DNA of 64,000 nt from Gracilaria gracilis. Lineage: Eukaryota; Rhodophyta; Florideophyceae; Gracilariales; Gracilariaceae. The stretch spans positions 310,001 to 374,000 of the forward strand of contig JARGSG010000032.1 in NCBI GenBank assembly GCA_030374805.1. The letters run 5' to 3'. Below, piece by piece: positions 46,036-57,070 of the stretch (positions are counted from its first letter, which is position 1; each line of letters opens with the position of its first letter). A program made the position numbers and the translations under genes. The notes below the pieces were generated by a model. The model was not told where the DNA came from. It saw only the letters and a list, made by a program, of their open reading frames with translations, and ran no database searches.

Positions 46036-48124
46036 TCATAGGGCTACTTCAGTGCTGACGAGAGTGCGTTTGCGATGTTTTGCAAACAAGATGTCTAGCT
46101 TTTCGTCATATACGCATCCATACTGCCAGCGTATATCGACAAAGACCAATCTCAGTTGCTGCACTGTTCCCTGTCCTTCAATTTCGAGATGGACTTCGAT
46201 GATCTTCATAACGTCGCCGTAGTACAAATATTTTTTCGACATCGTTTTGATTCTCGTCTTTTGTGATGATTCGGAATTATTGACGTCATCTTCATTACCA
46301 GACCGAACAAATTCAGCTGCGATGACAAACTTTTGCGGAGCAGTTTTCTGCCTCGCTGCTCTGGCTTTGTAAGTATCCGATCTCTCAATGGATATCGTAT
46401 TTCCTGCTCTTGTTATTGACGGTGATCTATATTACTGCGTCTTAATAATCAGGAAGTTTCGTTCAAGACCAGGAAACATCGACGTTACGAATCGAGCTCC
46501 TTTGGCTTTTTGAGCTTTTGATGATTGGCATGCACTTCCGAAGCCATCGCACTCTACAAGCACGTCGAGTTCAAAGCGGGTTTCATTCTCTACAGAACTG
46601 CATTCTCCTTCTAAATTAAATGTCATGTCCGTTTCCATAGCAGTTTTTGGGGCTGTCCCATCGTTCAGGATTCGGAGACAAAATAGCTTGTGGTTTCTGT
46701 GAAAGAAATGAGAGCAGATGTTTCTCTTAGCATGCATCCGCCTCCCCATTTCGCCGAGAAGTCTTTCGATGAGGAACTGAGACGTGATTGGAAGCGGGTC
46801 ACACTCTCTAAGAAGCTCAGGAAGGGGTAGGATGGCGTGGGTAGAAGGAGTAAGACAATAGGCGTCGGATTTGGATCTGTAGAACATTTTGGCGAATCGA
46901 ATGTACAGTTCTCATGAGTGGGAACCAGGGACAATGGAAAGAATGAGAGCATTATTGGCCCGAGATCTCTTCTGGGCGTTGAAGTTCAAAATGGTGGAGA
47001 CAATCGGCCATACAGAAACAGGTTCCCCCTTTCGGTTCTTGGAGCACTCGAATCCATCAGCAGAAAGCGTGAGGATCACATTTAGCTCATCTGAGTCTTC
47101 AATCCAGCACGTCATCTTCTCAAGAAATCTTTTCTTGAACATCTGCCCATGAAAGAAATCCCGATGGCCCGTCTCATTGTCAGGATCCACACATGCAGTT
47201 TTGGCACGAGAGAAACCTTGTACAATTTCTTCGAAAGACCGTGGAGCGATGCACAGTGCTTTTAGGGCAACGGAAGGTTTCATGTACCAATGTTTTGTGC
47301 TTTGCGGGCCTGTTAATGGCCTTGAACACACCGGACACTTCAATGACTCTTTCAATCTTCCAGTTGATACCGCATGACCCTCCGGACACATTTTCCGGCT
47401 TGATTTGATACACAACGAATGCCGTGTGGCGTATGCGGCTAGGCCTCTGTAAGAAACCTTGGCATTCACTGGTTCCACAGCGAGAAGCTTCTCAATTGTT
47501 CGTTGTGATGTGTTTCAAAGTTCTGCGGTGTATAAGAAAGCGCTCAGTCCTCGAAACTCTCGGGCAATAGGGTCAATTTCTTGCTCTCTTCCTTTACAAT
47601 ATGAGGACCAGGAGAAATGAATGATAGAGCTCTCCTCTACATCTGAACTATTAATACTGCTGCTTTTCAGGATGCTACTAGCCATACTTTCGGATTGAAG
47701 TGCCCACATAGTTGTATCTACTTTCCCCAGCTCATCGGATTCGCAGGTGATTGCTCCTTCTTGATCCAATAACACCGGTTCTTCTCGCCCGTTTTGCTCG
47801 CTCACTGTGCTCTTGAGGCAGATGTTGGTGAGCCGAAGCAATGAAACTCTCAAGAGTGGAATCATCTTGGCGATCGTGAAATCCAGCATTATTATGAACC
47901 TTCTCTTCACCAACAGGGTCTCTTTGCTGAGCGCCTGTATCGGGGACATGATTGTGTCCAATCTCCCATTGGCATCGTCTTTTCTGGCAGGGAGAACGCA
48001 ACAATTCCTCTTCAACATTCTCAAGTTTTTCTGCATTCGCATTTAAGATTGAGGTCGAGTTCTTGTTGGGTATCTCCCATCTCTTCCTCCGCTTCCTCGT
48101 CGAAAGAGTTAAGTACCCACTCAT
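46036..48124 (-). pseudogene. Gene B of element 3: transposase lacking its catalytic core
   Basis: The N-terminus has the two basic-aromatic motifs (RKRRKRWEI and QKRRCQWEI). The zinc-knuckle region (MCPEGHAV, KCPVC) and the first part of the Tnp2 core (LSADGFECSKNRKGEPVSVWPIVS, IVPGSHS) follow. Directly after IVPGSHS the sequence jumps to ELYIRFAKMFYRS and TPSTHAILPLPELLRECDPLP. In element 1 these points are residues about 396 and 695, so about 300 codons (roughly 890 bp) are missing, including D440, CRFC and the FPYDVMHL block. Several frameshifts and stops occur elsewhere. The C-terminus ends soon after YYGDVMKI and IRWQYGCVYDEKLD. This copy cannot transpose itself. Confidence 0.8.
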
Positions 48125-49059
48125 TTATTTATCGTGCTTGAACTGGGATGAGAGAGATACCACCTTAAATTTCAGAATATTTGAAAGGTTGGTTGTACTT
48201 GTGGAAGAGAGGGACAACAAAGCTACTTGAAACGGCCCTGCTCGTCTCTGCTCGTGGGCAGTGAATGCTTTAAGCTCCCTTTTAAAAAGAGTAATCTACC
48301 GGGGCATTCTGGAAATTCAGATATTTATGATGCTATTTTTTTGGAAGTAATAAGGAGATCTTCCAAGCCCTTGATGGGACGTGATCTGCTAGTGATCAAA
48401 ATTGTTTGACTTGATGCAAAGTTGACGCGCTCTTCGTGTTTGTATCTCTTTCACTTGGAAACGCTTTCGCTTCAATATGGGACCCCGCCGACGCAAGACC
48501 ATGTCGATAACAACGCGGTACCCATATAAGTCGTTAAACGTTCTCGAGAGGCTTGGGATGAGCTGCTCACCACGACCTGTGACGCCCTTCGTACCACAAA
48601 GGCGCACTCACTTCTCAGTTAAAGTGCTACTTCTTCGTTACCGTTTTGCACAGCTCCGTGCCACCGTACAGGAGCTGGTGTTCAATCATTTGCGTCACCG
48701 TCAATGTGACTGGATGCATTCTACCTCTCTCCAGAATCTCACGTCATCTCAACAGCGTTGCATGAATTCCAATTTTCTCCTGTCTTCTGAACCGGTCAGA
48801 AACTCTACATGTCTCAGCATCTACCAGTGTCAGTGTCCTCAGACTCAAACCTAGGTTCTGACTTCAAACATCTACTGGCAAAACATGCCCTTAGATTTCT
48901 ACACATTTCTGCCTCTCACTCTCAGAAGTTGCACCATTGACTTCGAAGTATGTCACAACGGATTTTGTCCTTCGTTCTGGAATATAGAATCCCTAACCGC
49001 TATTCATTTCTTTTTCGCCTCCCTACTTACCTGATGCATTTCAGATTGTTACGGATACA
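48125..49059. promoter_or_regulatory. Divergent intergenic region of element 3
   Basis: About 935 bp separate the divergent genes A and B. A plus-strand frame at 48477-48854 lies within it but has no counterpart in the other elements and is not called. The region probably contains the promoters for both genes. Confidence 0.35.
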
Positions 49060-50322
49060 ATGAGCTCTCGAATATTGCATGGGGTGACGGTAGACAGCCA
49101 CGCGTCTCTGCCGCACGAGAGCGTCGTCAACCATTCTCGTATTCAGTCATCTGAGGTTGCACTAAACTCTATTGCCGTTCCTCCCGCCACATACAAGCGA
49201 AAGATGAAGGATTCTTACCGACCAGGAGTTCCCACTGGGGCAGCACTTTCAGCACGTTTGATATTCAACCGCCTTTATCGCGAACTCATGAGCTCCGGGG
49301 CCCCGACCAGCAAATACTTTCCAATCTACACCGAGATGGCCAATGCCGCGAAGGATCTTACCAGGCAGTACCTTTATCAGAAGATGGAACTTAGACGCGG
49401 AGAGCGGACCTATACTTCGATCAAGATTGAGTGTGGTTCTCAGTTATTTCATCTTAAGAGGAAGGTTGTAGAGACTTTTCCCGTTCTTGGTGCTGCTCAG
49501 AACCTCTGGATTGTTACCGATTTCATCAAGGAGGCTATTCAAAGAGAGAGAAAGTCGAAGGTGGAATCCTCGAAGAAAGAGTCGAACGAAGGAATCGGAG
49601 ATGGACCCGATGCGTGCTCCGTGGCGTGTCAACATCAGCCGTTGAACAAAGGAAGGATGCCTGCTGAAGGCACTGTTGTTGGGCCTGAGAATAATACAGA
49701 TATGGTCCTAGGTGATGGACAGAGTCTCGTTGCAAACCCGGGGGGGAGCAGGAGGGCAGATGTGCATACGCAACGGAGAGCATTCATGAGCAATATAGAG
49801 ACGAATTTCAACCGTTCAATTCAAGTGCGTCGTCGTCTTGAGCAACCAATGCAAAACACTGAGCAGTATGTCAACACTGGGGAAGATGAGGTCCTTGAGA
49901 ATAACGAAAACATCGAAGGGGGAGGAAGAGGAACGCGAACGCGAGTGGTAGGTGGACGATCATCGCTGAAGCGGACCTCCTCCCATTCCGAAGATGGAGA
50001 GCACGACAGTGTGGGAGCCGACCAGTCACGTAGGCAAGTTCAATCAATGAGAGGAAAGAAGCGTAGGAAGCACTTTGCTGCTCATGAACGATCAAGAGCT
50101 CAACGACGTCGGGACGATGATGATATTGAAATATCTGACGACAACTACTCCTCTGAGCGCAGTGAATCCTCCGCTAACAACGACACAACACCTTTGCATA
50201 CGAAAGGTTCTTGCAATAGGTCCAAAAGTTTCGGTCAACGAGGGGATACTCAAGGGTCGAAGGGGAACCGTTCCAGAGCCAGAGGTTCCAGCTACCGTCC
50301 GCCTCGTTCTAAGAACCGCTGA
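49060..50322 (+). CDS. Gene A of element 3: transposon companion protein (420 aa), open frame
   Basis: It starts MSSRILHGVTVD. The conserved domain (about residues 45-170) reads YKRKMKDSYRPGVPTGAA, SARLIFNRLYRELM, YLYQKMELRRGERTYTSIKI, FPVLGAAQNLWIVTDFIKEA. A long polar region follows with Arg/Glu/Asp/Ser clusters, and a basic tail (SRARGSSYRPPRSKNR) closes the protein, as in its relatives. It shares roughly half its residues with gene A of element 1 across the domain, so the two lineages are old. The frame is intact although the neighbouring transposase is destroyed. That is either chance or a sign that the protein is still useful to the element family or the host. Function unknown; DNA binding is suspected from the charge pattern. 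Confidence 0.75.
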   Translation: MSSRILHGVTVDSHASLPHESVVNHSRIQSSEVALNSIAVPPATYKRKMKDSYRPGVPTGAALSARLIFNRLYRELMSSGAPTSKYFPIYTEMANAAKDLTRQYLYQKMELRRGERTYTSIKIECGSQLFHLKRKVVETFPVLGAAQNLWIVTDFIKEAIQRERKSKVESSKKESNEGIGDGPDACSVACQHQPLNKGRMPAEGTVVGPENNTDMVLGDGQSLVANPGGSRRADVHTQRRAFMSNIETNFNRSIQVRRRLEQPMQNTEQYVNTGEDEVLENNENIEGGGRGTRTRVVGGRSSLKRTSSHSEDGEHDSVGADQSRRQVQSMRGKKRRKHFAAHERSRAQRRRDDDDIEISDDNYSSERSESSANNDTTPLHTKGSCNRSKSFGQRGDTQGSKGNRSRARGSSYRPPRSKNR

Positions 50323-51349
50323 TCCATCATTTTTCTGGTATCGTCGACGTCAGTCTCGCTTCGAGAAGCCGAACTCTGTGATGCTTTTCCATCTTTTGCA
50401 TCTGCTTCTGGACTCATCTGCGGCACTTGGACGTTTCTTGAAAGGCGTTACATTCAGATTTGAGTCTCACAATCATTGGACATACTCAATAGTATAGTTG
50501 GTTATGCAGAGTTGTGAGTTCATGAGCAACACATATTCTTTTTCACTTACCTTCTACTAACCTGTTTCATAATTCCTTACTCACGTATTACTCCACCATT
50601 ACTGCATTGCTAATACTAGGACATCCAATTGCTCGAGTCAACCGTATATTCTTAACCGTCTACAGATTGATATGGTACGTCTACTGGCTTGTAGGGCTAT
50701 AAGCAGTTCCTTCGCAACTAAGTTTTACTAACATTCTGTTTCCCACCGACTCAAATTACCGTCCTTAGATATCTTCACAATATTTGCGAGCTTTGGTGAT
50801 GAGGTACGAATTTGATGGTGTTCTATATCCGACCATTTGGAAGTACCCAGTTCCGAATCTTGATCCACATCTATTGCCCAGTTTAATTGAGATGACATCG
50901 AATCGGTTCGAGTAAATTTCTTTCCTTTCTTGTTGTGAATGTGAGCGCGTGCTGGGTCTCTTTCAGACTATCTTGGAGGCTGTTGTTTCTGTACCAATGT
51001 GGACTGATTTATGATTCAAATTAGTCATCATTTCAATGTACATGAGTAACATATATGTACATTTCTTGGTAACCATTCGTCTCGTTATGAACAATCTATT
51101 GGTAGCGATAGCGCCATTCTTTGTACTCTGAAACACCAGAAAAGAGTGAAAGTGGACCATAACCCGTATGCCAACTGAATAATTTCAGGCCTGCTCGCGT
51201 ACTAGTTTAGAATGTGTACACGTAGCATTAAAGCCTAACACCGTACCAACATTGTCACAATATAGATCAATTTAAGTTGTAATGGTACAAATATATTTCA
51301 GCGACATATTGTACGTGACACGTCCTCCGTTAGTGGGCTAGACGTTGTT
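50323..51349. other. no recognised gene (3' flank of gene A, element 3)
   Basis: AT-rich sequence with no long frame. It corresponds in position to the 1 kb between gene A and the left end in the other elements. Confidence 0.4.
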
Positions 51350-51570
51350 CCTATATTAAAGGGCACAGAGCCGGCCCTATTTGGCCATTGTTTTGACCGA
51401 TTCTCGTCTTAAAAATTAAGCACCGTGTTGGTTCTAATCTCGGCCTAAATTCGGCCATTTTTGGAACACCCGACATGCACACTAGGTGAAGTGGGTCATT
51501 GCCATGGGCGGCGCCATTGGATTGGCCATTCTTCGCCTTACCACTACTTCTTCCGGCGATGCTGACAAGG
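51350..51570. repeat. Subterminal repeats at the gene A end of element 3
   Basis: GCCGGCCCTATTTGGCCATT, CTCGGCCTAAATTCGGCCAT and ATTGGATTGGCCATTC occur within 200 bp. They resemble the GGCC/AAAATATGG words at the gene A ends of elements 1 and 2 but are more degenerate. Confidence 0.4.
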
Positions 51571-53158
51571 GGGCGGGTTACCCACCAGCGTCAAACGTGG
51601 ATCACTCGCTTGCTGTACCGCGCGTTGTACGTGGCTATGATGAGCACGTGTTAGTATCTTGATGTGCGCTCTGCGTGGTCATTGCCCCAAGATGGGCGTA
51701 CCGCACAGCGGGCATCTATTTGCGTAGCAAAGTCATTGCTTGATGCATTTTCCGTGTGACGCAACAAGCGACGCACCAAACCAAACGAGGTCGACCCGAG
51801 CTTTGAAAACCACCCTGCTTTCCCGAAAAAACGAACACTAATATCGTGTATCAGCACAGCAAAAAAGATTTGATATGCTTGTCTGGAAATAAGGGACGGG
51901 TCGCATAATGGCTGGCAGAACGGGCGCCGGTGCTTTGCTTGTTGCCGCCTTAGTAACTGGTCGCGCGGAGAAGGATGTTCCAGCTCTTATCTCTTTGCAA
52001 GGGGGCGATCTGACTTTTGAATGGAAATGAAGTTCTAATTATGTGCTTCAGAGAAGGCCTGCAGAACTAATTTTCGAGGGTACACCGGCAATGTTATGAA
52101 AGATGGCGAATTGAGCAGTCAGTCAACCCATGACATTCTCGTGGGAGGCGCATACATCTGAAGGGATACAAGTGCCACCGTCGTATGCTCATCGTTGATA
52201 GTGCTACCTAGTTTCTACGAATGCTGACACAGCTTGCCCAGTCATGATACCCATCAAGTGCAGCAGTCGCACTACAAATGCTGACCGAGTTTGCTCAGTG
52301 ATGGTAGTCATCCAGTGCAGCCGCCGAACTACAGATATTTCTCCTTTGTCGTAATCGAACTCTCGATCAAAGCACATGACTGCATCCCCATCTTTTGCAC
52401 CAGCGTCGATGAGCATTCGATTCACCCCAAGACGAAGGGGCGGGAGACGGTGAGACGACGTGCATCATGCGCATACGATGAACTACTGGGTGTCTACGTG
52501 CACTGTATATGCCTAGTTTTGGGCTCTCGTGGCGATTGTATGGTAGCTGCGCGGCTTCCATAGCCTCGTCAATACGTTGGCCGTTCGTACTACTTTAGCC
52601 TCGCAAGGCGCATTCAGGAGCATGAGAGAGGAGGAAGAAGAAGACTTCACGTGCACTAAAACGTTGGGCGGGTGTTATCCTTCGGTGAGAAGAGGTTGGT
52701 GTGGAGAAAGTAGAGAAGCGAGAGGAACGGCAAGGGAAGGTCGAAAGGGGCTGGTTGGTTCAGATTAATCCAGCGGCGGACGCCAGCGGGCGCTGTGGTA
52801 AAAGTGGGATGCAGGGGCGACCAGAGCGGCTGTCATGGAAGTGTGTGTGGGAGCTTCAAAGGCACTGCAACATTCTGGGTCAGACTTCGTATAGACTACG
52901 TGTACCGACTAAGAAACCGCAGTTCAGGGTTGAGGATTACTGGATTCAGTGGTCCTCACCTCACTTCATTTACTTATATAGGAGAAGAATGGGAGCAAAC
53001 CCAAAAGGGGTGTTCTGTAGGTCGCGATAGATTTTGCTCTTCTTCCTCCGTGTTCCGCATATACAGATCAAATTCTAAAATAAATACGTAAGGACGCAAA
53101 TGCACAGGTTCATATTGAGTTGTCTCGTTGTAGACAATTCCACATCGTTGAATACGCT
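51571..53158. other. no recognised gene; one 57-bp tandem duplication
   Basis: Short frames only. Two adjacent diverged copies of a 57-bp unit (52216-52272 and 52273-52329; TACGAATGCTGACACAGCTT versus TACAAATGCTGACCGAGTTT) are visible. Their length is a multiple of three and the minus strand stays open through both, but no protein family is recognised. Confidence 0.4.
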
Positions 53159-54154
53159 TTACTTCATTTTTATCCTTCTGCGCAGCTTCCACTCTTCCAT
53201 TATGTCGGATAGTATCCAATCACTCCAAGTCCCCAGCTTGTTTGTCCAAATTTTAATTGAACAAACACCAAGAAAGCTCAAGTGTCTTACAAACAAAATG
53301 GCTCGAAGGGATTTCGTCATCAAATCTGCCGGCATCCTATCCGTTGCAAGACTTTCCACAGTAACTTCACCCTTTTCTATTAAATTCAAAACAAAGTTTC
53401 CACGAATTGCAACATGCTTTGCACCACGAATGCCAGATTCTTCCCATTTGATTGCCGTATGACTGTCTTGATGAAGCAGCGTAGGTCCCTCCTTCTTCAC
53501 TCCAAGATCTTCCAACAAATCGCGCATCCATACAATGGACTTGCAGACTTCATTTGCCGCAACAAATGCGGCCTCTGCAGTTGATTGGACAATCACTGAT
53601 TTTTTGGGCGATCTCCAAGCTACAGTACAGAATCCAAGCATAATGACGAATCCACTTGTTGATTTGTGACTGTCTTGGTCTCCTCCCCAGTCAGCATCTT
53701 CGAAAGCTCATAGCTTTCCACCCCTTCCTGACAGACGTAATCTAAAGTCGGTGGTTCCTCGGAGATAGCGAATAAATCGCTTCACAGCCTTCATATCGCA
53801 CTGGCGCAGATCCGAACATCTTCTGGAAAGTAAAGTCACAACAAAGTTGACGTCTGGGCGACTCCGAGTGGCAAGGAATCGGAGGCATCCTATCATCTCT
53901 TGATACAACGTTTTGTTAAAAGACTCGTGTTTGCAGAGCCTATTAACGCAGAGCTCACTCATTGGGGTTGCGATTGGCTTCGGGTTTTCCATTCCAAACC
54001 GTTTGAGAATTTCAAAAATGTACTCCTTCTGATGCAGAAATGCACCGCAGTTGAGAAGTTCGATTTCAAATTCATTGGGAAATTGCATGCATTTGGCTTC
54101 ATAGGGTGTTCTTTTTGAATTGTACGTATCTATTTCTTTCCGCATCCAAGCCAC
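53159..54154 (-). mobile_element. Ty1/copia retrotransposon fragment (reverse transcriptase end and RNase H)
   Basis: Read leftward, the fragment holds the last part of a copia reverse transcriptase (LHQKEYIFEILKRFGMENPK, then PIATPM, YQEMIGCLRFLATRSRPDV) and the RNase H domain (VAWRSPKKSVIVQSTAEAAF, LHQDSHTAIKW, KHVAIRGNFVLN, MPADLMTKSL). These are diagnostic Ty1/copia phrases. Gag, integrase and LTRs are absent. The fossil is broken in at least one place. Its short length and lack of flanks suggest an old, mostly deleted copy. Confidence 0.85.
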
Positions 54155-54613
54155 AACGCTCAGTGTTCTTCGGAAATCTGTGCCTTGTCTGGGTTTTGGA
54201 ATTCTGGGAAGGTACGATTAAGGAAGAAGCACCCGGAGACTCTCCGAACGCTCTCGAACCTGTTCTTTCACACCCATGATGAGTGTGTTTTGGTGATTTA
54301 GAATCTCTAACACATCTTCAGCCCCATCAAGAGTGGAATCTATCTCAGAGTATCAGAGAGAGACAAGACGTATTCAAGTGAATGCAACAAAATCTCTTGT
54401 GTGAACGAAGAAGCGTTCGAAGGGAAGAAGTTTTCAAAATAGTTTTTATTTTTCTCTTGTAAGTACCTAAGTTATGGTAAACATATCGTTTACCTAGTGA
54501 AATGGAAACGCAACCTCATCTGATTTTAGTCCTAACACGTTCTACGAGTGCATGAAACTTGTTTTTTGGAAACATTGAGTAATTAGGATGGATAATGAGC
54601 AGCCTCGATACGC

Positions 54614-57070
54614 GTGTCTGTGGTTTGCCGCTGTCCACTAGAAACACCGGTTTTTAGGACTACTGGGCTCGAGCACAGAAGAAACGCGAATGAAAGGCGA
54701 GCGGATATGAGACGTGGCCCCTTTAAGTCGGGTCCCAAAGTGCGCAACTGTGCACAAGAGTATCATTTCCAAATATATGAATTCCTGGTAGAACATGATA
54801 CAGATGGGGAATCCCGCAGTACAGCAATGGTGTGCTCAAGACGTTCACCACTTCCCCCTGATTCCTTCCATTCCGATGGATTGGCAATCCTGGATTCGAA
54901 ACTTCCTCAGTCACCTGCCCATGTATTCCATGAGAACCAAGAAAATGAGAATGAGGAACTTCCTCAGCATTCAAAGACGATGCCAGGAAAACAGAAAGCA
55001 CTACACGCGGGAAAGGAGGAGGATGACGAACTGGAGGACGTAACGGAGAGTTTCAATTCAAATGAACCGCCGCATTTGTAGAATGCAACGATGCTACGTT
55101 TGCGAGTTTTGAAGCTCCATCTTTTAATCAATCGACACTTTCAAACTACTTTGATACTGAAAACGTCAGTTATCGGTATCGGTCTGCCAAAGAACAGGAA
55201 TCAGTGAATTTGACTTAGATACGACGTAATAAGCAATGAGTTGATCTGTTTTACAAGCACGTGCTCTCCAATTCTCTGATGGACGACTTATTGGAAGTGA
55301 TTGGCGCGCCAATGAAGAAGTGGAACACAGTCGTAGATATCATGGGTAGCGTAGTTGGATTAACTTTTTCAGTAGAGAAGTGTGATACTTGTCGCGGTCA
55401 TTGCTGTTTTGCAACTCTCGAAGGGAGACTTCCAGCGTTGCGGTGCACATTTCTGATAGGCACAAGCCAGAGCAAGGTGAGAAAAGGCTTGTTAGTTACA
55501 AGTATATCCCGTTCATTCTACGAATAAGGCGTATGGTGGCAATTTAGAGACAATTTGTGCAGCTGCACGGGTACATTGCCAATAGACATCCAGAACCTTG
55601 CTTATTCCGTGATCACTTTGAAGGGTATCTTTATCACGAACTGTGTTATCGAATCTTTGAAGCGGAAGATATCTCTTTCGATGTGTACATAATGGTATTG
55701 ACTGATGGATATCAAGATTTCAAGAAGAGAAGTGGAGATGTGCGGCCACTGGTGAAAGTTTCGCTAAAATTTGCTCTTGTTGTAGATATCACGTTCATAA
55801 AGTCCTTTTACTTTCAATTGTTACCGGTGAAAACCAGAAAAAGGATCTGCTGTCTTACTTCATTCCCTAAGTGAATGAAGCATTACAAACCCAGAAGGAG
55901 AGTGGTATCCCAATGCTTTTTTCGATGGGAACCAAAGAAGGGTGAGGACATATTTGCATCCAATCACAACGGATCAAGCAGAATTGATGAAAGTTACCGG
56001 GTTGACCGGGCACAACGCATGATTCCAATGCCGCTACTGTGAAGTAAGGGGTGTCTATTCCTCACATTATTAATGTCTGTTGTAAATATTTTCTGAGAGA
56101 TCTATAGGGCACCCATCTCATACTGACTATGTTTTATCATTTCATCTGACTTTAAAAACCGGGTAATCTATCGAAAAGTTTTTTGAACAACTTGATAATG
56201 GCCCATACGAGCGTCAACGACAGAAGGCCGTTACCGACAGTGGCATTCAGAACAGATCGATGCTACTTAGATTGCCAACAATGATGCCCTAACACCCGTT
56301 TTCAATTGACATAATGCGTCTTTGTTGAAACGTGCAAGCGCATTTGCTGCAGTTGATACTCACCTGCGATTCCAAGGCGTATGCTCTCATCAACATGACA
56401 GTCAAAGTATTAGATGGAGAGATCGTCCCATTCAAAAATGGTGTAAATCCGCAAAAATCCTCCTCTCCAAGACCACTGCCATCAGGCGATGGAAAACTGC
56501 AGAGAACAAGCAGTTTATATTGTGCTCCATGTTGATCATTTTGGATGGCTTCATTTCGCGACAGTTCCTGGACGTTCTCCAGCGTTTTATACAAGTAGTT
56601 GACATATACTTCTGGACCTCAATCCATTCAGACGAAGTGAAGCAACTGCGTTCTATAGTTGAAAAGTTCATTCAGGATTACGAGCGATACTTTCTGCGCC
56701 ATGACTTATCTACGGTTCGTCTTGCAAAATATGTTTTCCATATACTGCTTCATCTACCAGAGGGCATGCAAAAATTTGGTCCACTACGAAACACATCTCA
56801 TTACTGGTTAGAGAAGTATATCGGCTGGATTAGTTAACACCATCATTTGGGGAATCTAGCGACAGCTGCTATCTACAGAAGGTTCCAGTTTGCGGAAAGG
56901 TACAGGAAGGTTTAAAGCGTTCAATTTAACGTCTCAACTAGGGAGGAGAGCGCAGTGTCTTACGGTGTCTACGAACTTAAGGGACCATACGTAAAAGAAA
57001 AACTGGGAGAAAGGGGAAAACGTGGGTCAACGATTCGCAGGCTGCAATTCTGGTTACTTTTCGCGGAAGC
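54614..57070 (+). mobile_element. Plavaka-type Tnp2 DNA transposon relic
   Basis: Scattered plus-strand frames preserve the order of a Plavaka/Tnp2 transposase: FRDHFEGYLYHELCYRIFEA, MVLTDGYQDFKKRSGDVRPL (catalytic DG with the following WPL-like block), LLPVKTRKRI, then GHNA and CRYCE near 56.01-56.04 kb. Later come LADF/ILLSKTTAIRRWKTAENKQF, FWTSIHSDEVKQLRSIVEKF, LLHLPEGMQKFGPLRNTSHY and WLEKYIGWIS near 56.8 kb. Many stops and frameshifts separate them. The phrases are closer to classical Plavaka elements than to gene B of elements 1-3, so a second Tnp2 lineage has also invaded this region. No companion genes are visible. Confidence 0.65.

Larger units (their letters stand above)
45720..51570 (-). 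mobile_element. Element 3: inverted, internally deleted Tnp2-class transposon
   Basis: Elements of the same family in inverted orientation: gene B leftward (46036-48124) and gene A rightward (49060-50322), divergent from each other as in elements 1 and 2. There is no gene C: the gene B end lies only about 420 bp from the 3' end of the WD40 pseudogene. The transposase has lost its catalytic middle. GGCC-rich words occur on both sides (45.75-45.85 kb: TTGCCAAATGTGGCCCTGG; 51.36-51.53 kb: TATTTGGCCATTG and ATTCGGCCATTTTTGG). Ends are approximate. Gene A is fully open, so this element could still supply that protein. Confidence 0.7.
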
